Below are positions 17,669 through 25,855 of a DNA stretch of 64,000 nt, one piece after another. Positions within the stretch are counted from its first letter, which is position 1. Every line of letters begins with the position of its first letter. Both the position numbers and the translations under genes were made by a program. The notes below the pieces were generated by a model. The model did not search any database. It had not been told where the DNA came from and was given only the letters and a program-made list of their open reading frames with translations. This DNA is from Thermoguttaceae bacterium (GTDB taxonomy: Bacteria > Planctomycetota > Planctomycetia > Pirellulales > Thermoguttaceae), in NCBI GenBank assembly GCA_017937485.1, contig JAGBDN010000019.1, positions 1 to 64,000 on the forward strand, in the 5' to 3' direction.

Positions 17669-19729
17669 ATGAATTTAACGAGCGAACAAAAAGAAATTGG
17701 GAAGGAAAACTTCCTCGCCGCGATCGGCAGTAAGTTGATTCGTCGCGATTTCCTGAAACAATCGGCGCGCGCCGACTTGGCTTCCGGCAAGGGAATCGGT
17801 TCCTACTACTTCAAATACGGCGTCGTCGACAAACCGGTTCGCGTCGCGGTTCTCGGAACCGGCGACGAAGGGAGCGTCTTGATCGGCGGGATCAACCCGA
17901 AATACATTCAAGTCGTCGCGATCGCGGACATTCGTCCGTACAACCAATTCCGCGCCTTCCACGGCGACTGCTACAGCGCGAGCGCCGCGGCGGTTCGTCC
18001 GGGCTTGATGAAAAAATACGGTTGGAAAACCGAAGAGGAAGCGCGTCAAAACGTTCAAGTCTACAACGACTACAACGACCTCCTGAAAGACGCGGAAAAA
18101 CTCGGCCTCGAAGGCGTTATCATCGGTTTGCCGTTGCACTTGCACGCTCCGGCCGCGATCAAAGCGATGCGCGCGGGCTGCCACGTCCTGACCGAAAAAC
18201 TGATGGGCCACAGCGTCGCGAACTGCAAAGAAATGATTCGCGTTTCGCACGAATGCAAAAAGCACCTCGCGATTGGCCACCAACGCCACTACAACGTCCT
18301 TTACGATCACGCCAAAGCCCTCATTAACTCGACGGTTCTCGGCGATCTGCACTACATTCGCGCCCAATGGCACCGCGGCAACCTGCCGGGTTCCGACAGC
18401 TGGCAAATGCCGCTTCCGAAGGGCTCGAAAGAAGTCGACGTCAAATTGGACGAATTGGAAAACGAACTCCGCGATTGGACCGACGCCGCCGACGCGATGA
18501 AAGCGACGATCGTTCGCGACCGCGCTCGAGTCGACGAAATCACCAACAAACCGGACGAAGAAAAGACCGCCGCCGACGTCGCCGAAGGGAAACGTCTCAA
18601 CCGCGAAATTTCCACGACGGAAAAAGACTTGGCCGCGCTCGAAAAGAAAATCCGCCAAAAGCGCGCGCAACTCTCCGACGCCGTTCTCATCAACGGCGGC
18701 GAGCTGAACGGCGTTAAGTACGGCAAAGCCGAAGATTACGGTTATCAAGCGACCGTCCGCACGGAAGGCGAAGAAACCTACGATCGTCCGGCGATCGAAG
18801 AACTGATTCGTTGGCGCTTGTGGAACCGCACCGGCGGCGGTTTGATGGCGGAACTCGGAAGCCACCAACTCGACGCGGCGAACATCTTCATCGCGGCGGC
18901 GCACGGCGGTAAAAAACAACAACCGCTCAGCGTTTCGGCCTCCGGCGCTCGTTCGCTCTTCAACTCGCTCGACCGCGACGTCGACGACCACGTCGCCGCG
19001 TTGTACGAATATCCGGCGCCGGAATACGACCCGAACGACGAACTCGGCAAACAACGCAAAATCACCGTCGCTTACGCCACGATTAACGGCAACGGCTTCG
19101 GCGGTTACGGCGAAACCGTCTTCGGCACGAAGGGCACGCTCCAAATCGACCGCGAAAACGAAGCGCTCCTGTACCGCACCTCGGCGATCAACGACAAAAC
19201 GCGCGTCGCCGGTTCGAAGGGGAACCTCGACGTCGTCATTTCGGAAGAAGGCGACAAACTCTCCTCCGCCATCGGTTACCAAGGCGTTTACGCGACCGAC
19301 GTCAGCCGCGGTTACTGCGAAGAAATCGAACACTGGGCCTACTGCATTCGCAAAAACCCGGAAGCGCAAGCCGACATGGTCGACGAAGAAATTATGCCGC
19401 TCCTCTGCGCGACCTACGGTTCCGCGGCGTTCGGCGAAGAAGCGGGCGCGAAACCGTCCTTGCTGACTCGTTGCCGCGGCGAAGTCGCCATTTGGGACGC
19501 CATTATCGCGTTGGTTACGAACATTTCGGCCGACCTGAACGCGACCGTCGAATTCAAGCCGGCTTGGTTCGACTACGATTCGGACGAAACGCCGGAATTC
19601 GATTACGCGGAAGCGCTCGTCAAAAACGCGGCCGACGCCGGCGTTTCGGCGGACGAAATCGCGAAGCAAGTCGAAGCGGCGAAAGCGAACGCCGTTCCGA
19701 ACGTCGAACGTCCGGAATACGCGTTGTAA
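17669..19729 (+). CDS. Gfo/Idh/MocA family oxidoreductase, long form 2
   Basis: The protein has 686 residues and is a paralogue of the preceding gene, with the same order of blocks (VLGTGDEGS, EKLMGHS, GHQRHYN, AQWHRGN, RWRLWNRTGGGLMAELGSHQLD). It keeps RRDFLK (residues 25-30), but the hydrophobic core of a Tat signal is replaced by polar QSARADLASGKGIGS, so export is doubtful. The coiled-coil-like insert is longer than in the partner (about residues 255-345). It has a -10-like TATAAT at 17651-17656 close to the ATG, and AGG only as a weak ribosome site. The same C-rich codon style as its partner suggests both are abundant. A substrate cannot be assigned. Confidence 0.88.
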   Translation: MNLTSEQKEIGKENFLAAIGSKLIRRDFLKQSARADLASGKGIGSYYFKYGVVDKPVRVAVLGTGDEGSVLIGGINPKYIQVVAIADIRPYNQFRAFHGDCYSASAAAVRPGLMKKYGWKTEEEARQNVQVYNDYNDLLKDAEKLGLEGVIIGLPLHLHAPAAIKAMRAGCHVLTEKLMGHSVANCKEMIRVSHECKKHLAIGHQRHYNVLYDHAKALINSTVLGDLHYIRAQWHRGNLPGSDSWQMPLPKGSKEVDVKLDELENELRDWTDAADAMKATIVRDRARVDEITNKPDEEKTAADVAEGKRLNREISTTEKDLAALEKKIRQKRAQLSDAVLINGGELNGVKYGKAEDYGYQATVRTEGEETYDRPAIEELIRWRLWNRTGGGLMAELGSHQLDAANIFIAAAHGGKKQQPLSVSASGARSLFNSLDRDVDDHVAALYEYPAPEYDPNDELGKQRKITVAYATINGNGFGGYGETVFGTKGTLQIDRENEALLYRTSAINDKTRVAGSKGNLDVVISEEGDKLSSAIGYQGVYATDVSRGYCEEIEHWAYCIRKNPEAQADMVDEEIMPLLCATYGSAAFGEEAGAKPSLLTRCRGEVAIWDAIIALVTNISADLNATVEFKPAWFDYDSDETPEFDYAEALVKNAADAGVSADEIAKQVEAAKANAVPNVERPEYAL

Positions 19730-19797
19730 TTTCGACGTCGTTTGTTTGCTCGACGCGGTTTGAAGCGCCGCGTCGACGTAAATTTCGGAGACAAAAA

Positions 19798-19843
19798 TAA
19801 AAAACCGGAGCTTTTGCCGTTCGGCGGGGCTTCGGTTTTTTTT
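19798..19843 (+). terminator. Terminator after the Gfo/Idh pair
   Basis: AAAACCGgAGC pairs with GCTtCGGTTTT around an inner TGCCG/CGGC stem. Eight T residues end near 19843. Confidence 0.75.
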
Positions 19844-19921
19844 ATACTTCGGCGCGGTCGACGTTTATCGGCGGCGAGACGCGTCGAGTTCTTTTCATTC
19901 GTTTTTTTAAGGAGCGTTTTT

Positions 19922-22345
19922 ATGCGACTTTTAACAACTCGTTATTTGGCGGCGTTTTGCGCGACGTTCGCTCTTTTCGGTTCCGCCGTTCTTTTCGGAG
20001 CGGAGCCGTCGAAAACGGCGCTTCCGGTCGTCGCGCCGGAGGAAGTTCAAATGGACGCCGCGACGCTGAACCGAATCGACGCGTTGGTCGAGGAGGCGAT
20101 CGCCGACGGTCAAACGCCGGGCGCGGTCGTCGCGATCGGGCGCGGGAACAAGTTGGCGTTTTTGCGCGCTTACGGCGACCGTCAAACGGAGCCGACTGTT
20201 GAAAAGGCGACCGCCGACACGCTTTACGACTTGGCGTCGGTTACGAAAGTTTCGTCGACGGCGATCGGAATCGCGATTTTGGTCGAGCGCGGCCAACTCT
20301 CTTACGACGATAAAATCGCGAAGTTCTTCCCGGAATTCGCGCAAAACGGCAAGGAAAACGTTACGGTGCGCGACTGCGTTACGCACGTTTCGGGCCTGAC
20401 GCCGGACAACAGTATTAACGATTACATCGGTTTCGACCGCGACGAAATTTGGGCGAACGTTTGCAAACTCGGCCTCCGTTCGAAACCGGGCGAAAAATTC
20501 TCGTACAGCGACGTCGGCTTCATTACTTGCGGTTACCTGATCGAGAAAATTTCCGGCGTTTCGCAAGACGAGTTTATGCGCGAAAACGTTTACCGTCCGT
20601 TGGGAATGCTCGATACCGGATACAATCCGAACGCCGAACAACGCAAGCGCAGCGCGGCGGCGGAGAAGCGTTCGCCGAAGGACGCCGACTGGATTAAGGG
20701 CGCCGTTCACGACCCGCGCGCTTACGAGATGGACGGCGTCGCCGGACACGCGGGTCTTTTCTCGACCGGCGTCGATATGTCGATTCTCGGCGCGATGTTG
20801 GCCGGTCGCGGGACTTACGTTCCGGCGTCCGACCCGGAAAACCCGATTCAAATCTTGAAACCGGAGACGTTCGCGCAAATGACGGCGCCGCAAGCGGTTC
20901 CGCGCGGGATTCGTTCGCTCGGTTGGGACAAGCGCTCGCCGTACTCCGGCAACCGCGGTTTCAATATGTCGCCGTCGGCGTTCGGACACGGCGGCTTCAC
21001 CGGGACGGCGTTTTGGGTCGACCCGGACTTCGACTTGTTCGTCGTTTTCCTCGGCAACCGCCTCCATCCGGACGGCAAAGGCGGGATTAATTCGCTCGCC
21101 GGGAAGATCGGAACGATCGCCGTCGACGCGATTCGCGAACGCCCGGACGCCGCCGCGACGAAGGAATTTGTCGCGAAATCGGTTTACCGTTCGCCGAACG
21201 CCGGGAAGTCGGACGTTCAAGGAACGCTCGCCGGAATCGACGTTCTCGACCGCGACGGTTATTCGCTCTTTAAGGGACGCAAAGTCGGCCTTTTGACGAA
21301 TCAAACCGGGATTTTGCGCGACGGTCGCCGAATGCCGAAAGCGATGCAAGACGCGAAAGTCGAGTTGACGACGCTCTTTAGCCCGGAACACGGCCTTTAC
21401 GGCGTCCTCGAAGAAAGCAATATCGGCGACGGCAAAGACTCCGAAACGGGCCTTCCGGTCTTCAGTCTTTACGGCGACGTCCGCCGCCCGACGCCGGAAA
21501 TGTTGCGCGACGTCGACGTGTTCGTTTTCGACATTCAAGACGTCGGCGTCCGTTTTTACACCTATATTAGCGCGATGTGTTCGGCGATGCAAGCGGCGGC
21601 GGATCTCGGCAAGTCGTTCGTCGTTCTCGACCGTCCGAATCCGATCGGCGGCGAAGTCGTCGCCGGGCCGGGCCTCGACGCGGGGCGCGAATCTTACGTC
21701 GCGTTCTTCCAAATGCCGATTCGACACGGGATGACGGTCGGCGAAATCGCGCTCCTTTACGCGAACGAAATGCGCTTAAACCTCGATTTGACGGTCGTTC
21801 CTTGCGAAAACTGGAGCCGCGACCAATACTTCGACGAAACCGGGCTGACTTGGGTGAACCCGTCGCCGAATATGCGCTCTTTGACCGAAGCGCTCCTTTA
21901 CCCGGGAATCGGGATTCCGGAGTTCACCAACATTTCGGTTGGACGCGGAACGGAGACGCCGTTCGAGGTAATCGGCGCGCCTTGGATCGACGCGGAGGAT
22001 TTGGCCGCGAAGATGAACGCCGAAAAGCTGCCGGGTATCGAGTTCGAGCCGATTCGCTTTACTCCGACGGCGAGCAAACACGCGAACGTCGAGGTTTCCG
22101 GTCTCCGCTTCAAGCTGACCGACCGCGGCGCGTTCCGCGCCGTCGAAACCGGCGTCGCGTTGATGTCCCGGTTGAAGAACGACTATCCGGACAAATGGGA
22201 GCGCGGGAACGCGAACACGCTCCTTCTGAACGACGAAACGCTCGAAGCGATCGAAGCCGGGAAGCCGGTCGCCGAAATCGCGCCCCTTTGGACGCCGGAA
22301 GTCGAGCGTTTTAAAAAGATTCGCGCCGATTACTTAATTTATTGA
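19922..22345 (+). CDS. Serine hydrolase fused to NamZ-type (DUF1343) muramidase
   Basis: The protein has 807 residues. AAGGAG before the ATG at 19922 sets the start, and a signal peptide ends near FGSAVLFGA (about 26). Residues 40-400 are a class C beta-lactamase-like hydrolase: SVTK (Ser about 106, Lys 109), YSD (195-197) and HGG (356-358). Residues 440-807 match DUF1343: KVGLLTNQTG, LFSPEHGLYG, DIQDVGVRFYTY, LDRPNPIGG and WVNPSPNM. NamZ-type enzymes are exo-N-acetylmuramidases of peptidoglycan turnover, so the fusion probably pairs stem-peptide or ester hydrolysis with release of terminal MurNAc in the periplasm. The families are recognised; the joint role is inferred. No other peptidoglycan-recycling gene is adjacent. 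Confidence 0.93.
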   Translation: MRLLTTRYLAAFCATFALFGSAVLFGAEPSKTALPVVAPEEVQMDAATLNRIDALVEEAIADGQTPGAVVAIGRGNKLAFLRAYGDRQTEPTVEKATADTLYDLASVTKVSSTAIGIAILVERGQLSYDDKIAKFFPEFAQNGKENVTVRDCVTHVSGLTPDNSINDYIGFDRDEIWANVCKLGLRSKPGEKFSYSDVGFITCGYLIEKISGVSQDEFMRENVYRPLGMLDTGYNPNAEQRKRSAAAEKRSPKDADWIKGAVHDPRAYEMDGVAGHAGLFSTGVDMSILGAMLAGRGTYVPASDPENPIQILKPETFAQMTAPQAVPRGIRSLGWDKRSPYSGNRGFNMSPSAFGHGGFTGTAFWVDPDFDLFVVFLGNRLHPDGKGGINSLAGKIGTIAVDAIRERPDAAATKEFVAKSVYRSPNAGKSDVQGTLAGIDVLDRDGYSLFKGRKVGLLTNQTGILRDGRRMPKAMQDAKVELTTLFSPEHGLYGVLEESNIGDGKDSETGLPVFSLYGDVRRPTPEMLRDVDVFVFDIQDVGVRFYTYISAMCSAMQAAADLGKSFVVLDRPNPIGGEVVAGPGLDAGRESYVAFFQMPIRHGMTVGEIALLYANEMRLNLDLTVVPCENWSRDQYFDETGLTWVNPSPNMRSLTEALLYPGIGIPEFTNISVGRGTETPFEVIGAPWIDAEDLAAKMNAEKLPGIEFEPIRFTPTASKHANVEVSGLRFKLTDRGAFRAVETGVALMSRLKNDYPDKWERGNANTLLLNDETLEAIEAGKPVAEIAPLWTPEVERFKKIRADYLIY

Positions 22346-22425
22346 CGCGCAAACGTTTAACGGTCGAAAGCGCCGCGTTTGAGATTGCGTCGCGGCGTTC
22401 GACGTTGAAAACGCGTTGAACCCGA

Positions 22426-22460
22426 AACCGTCGTCGACCGTTCGAGTCGGCGGCGGTTTT
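22426..22460 (+). terminator. Terminator after the NamZ fusion gene
   Basis: AACCGTCGTCGAC pairs with GTCGGCGGCGGTT using two G-U wobbles and a 7-nt loop, followed by TTTTCGCGTTTT. Confidence 0.65.
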
Positions 22461-22509
22461 CGCGTTTTGGGGCGGAATCGTTTCGCGTCCCGAAAAGAGC
22501 GAAACAGGT

Positions 22510-22538
22510 TTGACGGCGGCGCTTTCGTCGAGTATAAT
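22510..22538 (+). promoter_or_regulatory. Promoter of the mntA/hepT pair
   Basis: TTGACG (22510-22515), 17-bp spacer, TATAAT (22533-22538). It is one of the closest matches to the sigma70 consensus in the window. Confidence 0.8.
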
Positions 22539-22621
22539 AAGGTAAGCGGCGGACGAAACGACGACGGCAAAACCGCCTAAATTACCCAAATCGCCGCGCC
22601 GCGACGAAAGGAGCGTTTTCA

Positions 22622-22915
22622 ATGTTTACGTTCGAAGAAATTTGCGAACTCGCGACCCCGATCGCGCGCAAACACGGGATTAAGTCGCTTAGCCTCTTCG
22701 GCTCGTACGCTCGCGGCGACGCGACGGAGTCGAGCGACGTCGATTTTCTATTTGATTCCGGCGGCGCGATCCGCACGTTGTTGCAGTACGCCGGGTTGCT
22801 GCTCGATTTAGAAAATGTTTTTGGCGTTCACGTCGACCTTGTTTCGACCGGCGGGCGCGATAAAGATTTTTTAGCTCGAATTGCTAAGGATTGCAGGTTA
22901 GTATATGAACGATAG
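22622..22915 (+). CDS. MntA-like nucleotidyltransferase antitoxin
   Basis: This 97-residue minimal nucleotidyltransferase carries the GSX10DXD motif: GS at about residues 27-28 and the aspartates at 39 and 41 of SSDVDF. Proteins of this family are antitoxins of HEPN-MNT systems; they inactivate the HepT toxin by transferring AMP or short oligoadenylate to it. It overlaps the downstream HEPN gene by 11 bp, the usual arrangement. AAGGAG lies before the ATG. It appears intact although its partner is not. Confidence 0.9.
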   Translation: MFTFEEICELATPIARKHGIKSLSLFGSYARGDATESSDVDFLFDSGGAIRTLLQYAGLLLDLENVFGVHVDLVSTGGRDKDFLARIAKDCRLVYER

Positions 22916-23250
22916 AGATTATCGAACCATTGTGAAAATGGTCGAGTATTGCGATAACGTCGCGTCGTTCCTTAACGAATTTAGCGACAACTTCGAAGCG
23001 TATTGCGCCGACGTGCGAACGCGATACGCTTGCGATATGTGCGTTATTCAAATCGGCGAACTTGTCGGGCGACTTTCAGACGAGTTGAAGGATAGTTATT
23101 CGAACGGTTCCTTGGACGCAAATTCGCGCGATGCGCAACTTTTTTGCGCACGATTACGGTTCCGCCGAACCGGAGTTCGTTTGGGAAACGTTGCGTCAAG
23201 ACGTTCCGGCGTTGCGCGGCGTTTTGTTGGAAATTCTTGCGGAAAAATGA
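22905..23250 (+). pseudogene. HepT-like HEPN toxin gene with a +1 frameshift
   Basis: Residues 1-67 from the ATG at 22905 read as a DUF86/HepT N-terminus (MNDRDYRTIVKMVEYC, FSDNFEAY, IGELVGRLSDELKDSY). After about 23103-23108 the family sequence continues in the next frame: VPWTQIRAMRNFFAHDY, then FVWETLRQDVPALRGVLLEIL and a stop at 23248-23250. One extra base, plausibly a G in AACGGTTCC, explains it. The HEPN RNase motif RX4H (RNFFAH) lies in the shifted frame. If read straight through, the product is a 116-residue hybrid without the motif. The toxin is probably inactive, unless this is a sequencing error or a programmed frameshift. Confidence 0.85.
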
Positions 23251-23275
23251 GTTAAACGTCGGTTAAACCGGCGGT

Positions 23276-24838
23276 TTAGGCGGTTTCGTTTTTTGCGTCG
23301 GGCGTTTCGGCGGGGTGCGTCGGCGCTAACGGGAGCGTCAAGACGAAGCGCGCGCCCGGGCCGTCGAGCGGTTCGCAGCGAACCGTTCCGCCGTGCAGCG
23401 TCGCGATTTGACGGACGATCGGGAGACCGAGCCCCGTTCCTTCCGGACGGCGGCCGTATTCGCGCCGCAAACGGAAAAAACGTTCGAAAACGCGTTCCGC
23501 CAACTCCGTCGGGACGCCGGCGCCGAAGTCGCGAACGACGAGCGACGCGAACCCCTCGGCGACTTCGAGCGAAACGTCGAACGCGTTTTCGGGGGCTTTT
23601 GCGTTCTTATCTTCTTTATCGGTCGAAGTTCCGCTCTTTTCGCCGTCGGCGTTTGCGGCGTTCGAACGCGCGCCGTATTTCGCCGCGTTCGTCAAAAGAT
23701 TGAGCGTCGCTTGTTCGAGGAGCCGACCGACCCCGACGACTTGCGCCGCGTCGCAACGGAGCAAACGCGGCGCCGCGTCGCCGTCGGTTAACGAATCGGC
23801 GCAAGTTCGAACGGCGGCGCGGACGATTTCGTCGAACGGAACCGTTTCGCGAACTCCGGCGTCGTTCGAAACGGCGGCGTCTTCGTTAAGTTCTTCGCGG
23901 CGTTCGAGTTCCGCGAGTTGCAGAACGTCGCGAACGAGCGTTTGAAGGCGGGTCGTTTGTCGTTCGAGGATTTCGCGGCATTTTCCGAGGCAAACGGGCG
24001 AGCGCCAACCGTCGGCGTCGTCGAGGAGTTGAATCGCGCCTAAAATGCCGGTCAACGGCGTCTTGATCTCGTGCGAGACGTTCGCGACAAAGTCGCGCCG
24101 GAACTTTTCTTGCCGTCGGGCCCGGTCGACCTCCGTTTTCAGCCGCTCCGTCGTCGCGCGCATCGACTCGGCGAGTTCGCGAACCGGCCCGACCGGCGGA
24201 ACGGCGATGTCGACGCTTAAATCTCCGGCGGCGATTCGCTCCGCGCTCCGTTGAAGGCGGTCGAGCGGGCCCGCGACGCGCCGGAGCAGGTACCAAACGA
24301 GGAATCCGGTCGCGACCGCCGCGACGCCGAGAAGCGCGTCCGACGCCGTCGACGTTCGCCGAAGCGCCGTCGAAAGTTCGTCCGCCGGAACGACGAGCCG
24401 AATAATTTGCGTCTTTTGCCGACTTTGCAACGTCGCGGCGGCTCGAGCCGTCCAAAGTCCGTCGCCGTCTTGACGCGTCGAGAATCCGCGACCCGTTTTC
24501 AGCGCGGCGACGACCTCCGGCTCCGAAAGGGGCGAGCGCAAGTCGGCGTTATCCGACGCGACGATCGCGTCGCCGCGAGCGTTGAAAATCGCGACGTCCC
24601 GTTCGTCGAACGAGAACGCGTCGCAGTAATGGTCGAGCGCGTCGAGATCGTTTTCTTCGAGCGCCGGGCGGAAAAATTGAATCGCCAAGTCGAGCCGGTT
24701 GTCGAGTTCTTCGCGGTAGTCGGCCAAAAACGTTTCTTCGAAGCGGGCTTGTTGGCGTTCCAAAACGGCGCGCCCGGCGACGAACGCTCCGGCGAGGACG
24801 AGCGGGAAGGAAAGAAGCAAGAGCGTTCGGCGTTTCAT
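23276..24838 (-). CDS. Membrane sensor histidine kinase
   Basis: The protein has 520 residues. The first membrane helix is at about 4-22, a periplasmic sensor follows at about 25-160, and the second helix is at 165-187. A HAMP linker (RRVAGPLDRLQRSAERIAAGDLSVD) leads to HisKA with phospho-acceptor His256 in VANVSHEIKTPLTG. An HATPase domain follows with NLLTNAAKYG (N box), DFGAGVP (G1) and GTGLGLPIVRQI (G2). This resembles the PhoR/EnvZ group. The C-terminal 60 residues before the G1 box include a Ser/Asp/Lys-rich linker. It follows the response regulator gene by 164 bp on the same strand and faces the hepT remnant. The signal is unknown. Confidence 0.93.
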   Translation of the reverse strand: MKRRTLLLLSFPLVLAGAFVAGRAVLERQQARFEETFLADYREELDNRLDLAIQFFRPALEENDLDALDHYCDAFSFDERDVAIFNARGDAIVASDNADLRSPLSEPEVVAALKTGRGFSTRQDGDGLWTARAAATLQSRQKTQIIRLVVPADELSTALRRTSTASDALLGVAAVATGFLVWYLLRRVAGPLDRLQRSAERIAAGDLSVDIAVPPVGPVRELAESMRATTERLKTEVDRARRQEKFRRDFVANVSHEIKTPLTGILGAIQLLDDADGWRSPVCLGKCREILERQTTRLQTLVRDVLQLAELERREELNEDAAVSNDAGVRETVPFDEIVRAAVRTCADSLTDGDAAPRLLRCDAAQVVGVGRLLEQATLNLLTNAAKYGARSNAANADGEKSGTSTDKEDKNAKAPENAFDVSLEVAEGFASLVVRDFGAGVPTELAERVFERFFRLRREYGRRPEGTGLGLPIVRQIATLHGGTVRCEPLDGPGARFVLTLPLAPTHPAETPDAKNETA

Positions 24839-24942
24839 CGGCGGCGTTTGGCGTTAAAATGGGGGGAAGGGGAAAACGGGGAGAAGTCGGAAGGAAGGGC
24901 GGCGCGCCAAACGTTCGACGCGGCGGCAAGAAACGGCGTTCG

Positions 24943-24985
24943 CTCCCGAGAACGCGAACCGGTTGGAACCGGGCGTTCCCGAGAG
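24943..24985. promoter_or_regulatory. Hairpin between response regulator and kinase genes
   Basis: CTCCCGAGAACGC pairs with GCGTTCCCGAGAG with two mismatches, around an inner perfect CCGGTT-GG-AACCGG stem. It sits in the 164-bp gap inside the two-component operon. It could attenuate kinase expression or protect the upstream mRNA. Confidence 0.5.
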
Positions 24986-25002
24986 CGTTAAGCGTCGCGG
25001 CG

Positions 25003-25752
25003 TCAACGTTTCCAACGGTATCCGACGCCGCGCGCCGTTTCGACGCAACCGCTCGCCGAGCCGAGTTTTTTGCGGAGGTTCGCGATTTGAACGTCGATGG
25101 CGCGGTCGAAAGCGATATAATCGTCGCCGCGGATTTTTTGGGCGATCTCGTATCGCGACCAAACGCGGCCCGGCGTTTTGATCAGCAAGACGAGCAAGTC
25201 GAACTCCGTCGGCGTTAGGTCGAGCGACGCGCCGTCGGAGCGGAGAACGAGGCGTTCGGCGACGAAAACCGACAAGCCGTCCCGTTCGACGTCCGGTTTC
25301 GGCGGAGCGTCGGCGTCGGGGCTTCCGCTTCCGTTCGCGCTCCCGTTCGACGCGGCGGCGTTCGTCGCCAACTCTTGCGTTCGCCGGAGTTGCGCTCGAA
25401 TCCGCGCCAAGAGCGTTTGATTGTTGAACGGTTTCGCGACGTAATCGACGGCGCCCGCTTCGAGTCCGACGACGACGTCCGTTTCCTCGCCGCGCGCCGT
25501 CAGCATAATCGTCGGCGTCGTCGCGTTAAGGGGCGTCGAGCGCAAGCGTCGGCAGACGTCCAGCCCGTCGACGTCCGGGAGCGTTAAGTCGAGCAAAATC
25601 AAGTCGAACGGCGTTTCGGAAGCGCGGGAGAGCGCCGCCGTTCCGGTTCCGACCGCCTCGATTTGCGAGAATCCCCGCGTCTCCAAAAGGAGCGAGAGAA
25701 TTTCGCGAATCGACGCGTCGTCCTCGACGATCAAAATTTTTTCCGCGCCCAT
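25003..25752 (-). CDS. OmpR/PhoB-family response regulator
   Basis: The protein has 249 residues. The receiver domain (about 4-118) has the acidic pair ED at 10-11, phospho-acceptor Asp55 in LLDLTLPD, a switch threonine in MLTARGE and the lysine of YVAKPFN. A linker of about 30 residues rich in Asn, Ser, Gly and Pro joins a winged-helix DNA-binding domain (LDLTPTEFDLLVLLIK, RVWSRYEIAQKI, VDVQIANLRKKL, GVGYRW). GAGGA precedes the ATG. It forms a two-component system with the kinase gene immediately downstream. Targets are not visible. Confidence 0.94.
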   Translation of the reverse strand: MGAEKILIVEDDASIREILSLLLETRGFSQIEAVGTGTAALSRASETPFDLILLDLTLPDVDGLDVCRRLRSTPLNATTPTIMLTARGEETDVVVGLEAGAVDYVAKPFNNQTLLARIRAQLRRTQELATNAAASNGSANGSGSPDADAPPKPDVERDGLSVFVAERLVLRSDGASLDLTPTEFDLLVLLIKTPGRVWSRYEIAQKIRGDDYIAFDRAIDVQIANLRKKLGSASGCVETARGVGYRWKR

Positions 25753-25855
25753 TGGGCGAATCCTCGGCGATTGAAAAGGCGGCGTTCGGCGAAGTTAACG
25801 GGCGGCTTCGACGAACGCCGGGTCGGTTTTAAGTTGGAATGTTAAACGGTTTGCG

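Noticed and set aside
15526..19669. Two minus-strand open frames of about 650 residues
   Set aside because: They are antisense shadows of the two Gfo/Idh genes, with low-complexity translations and no ribosome sites.
22905..23255. HEPN gene as an intact 116-residue protein
   Set aside because: The last 45 or so residues do not resemble the family, while the other frame does and includes the RNase motif.
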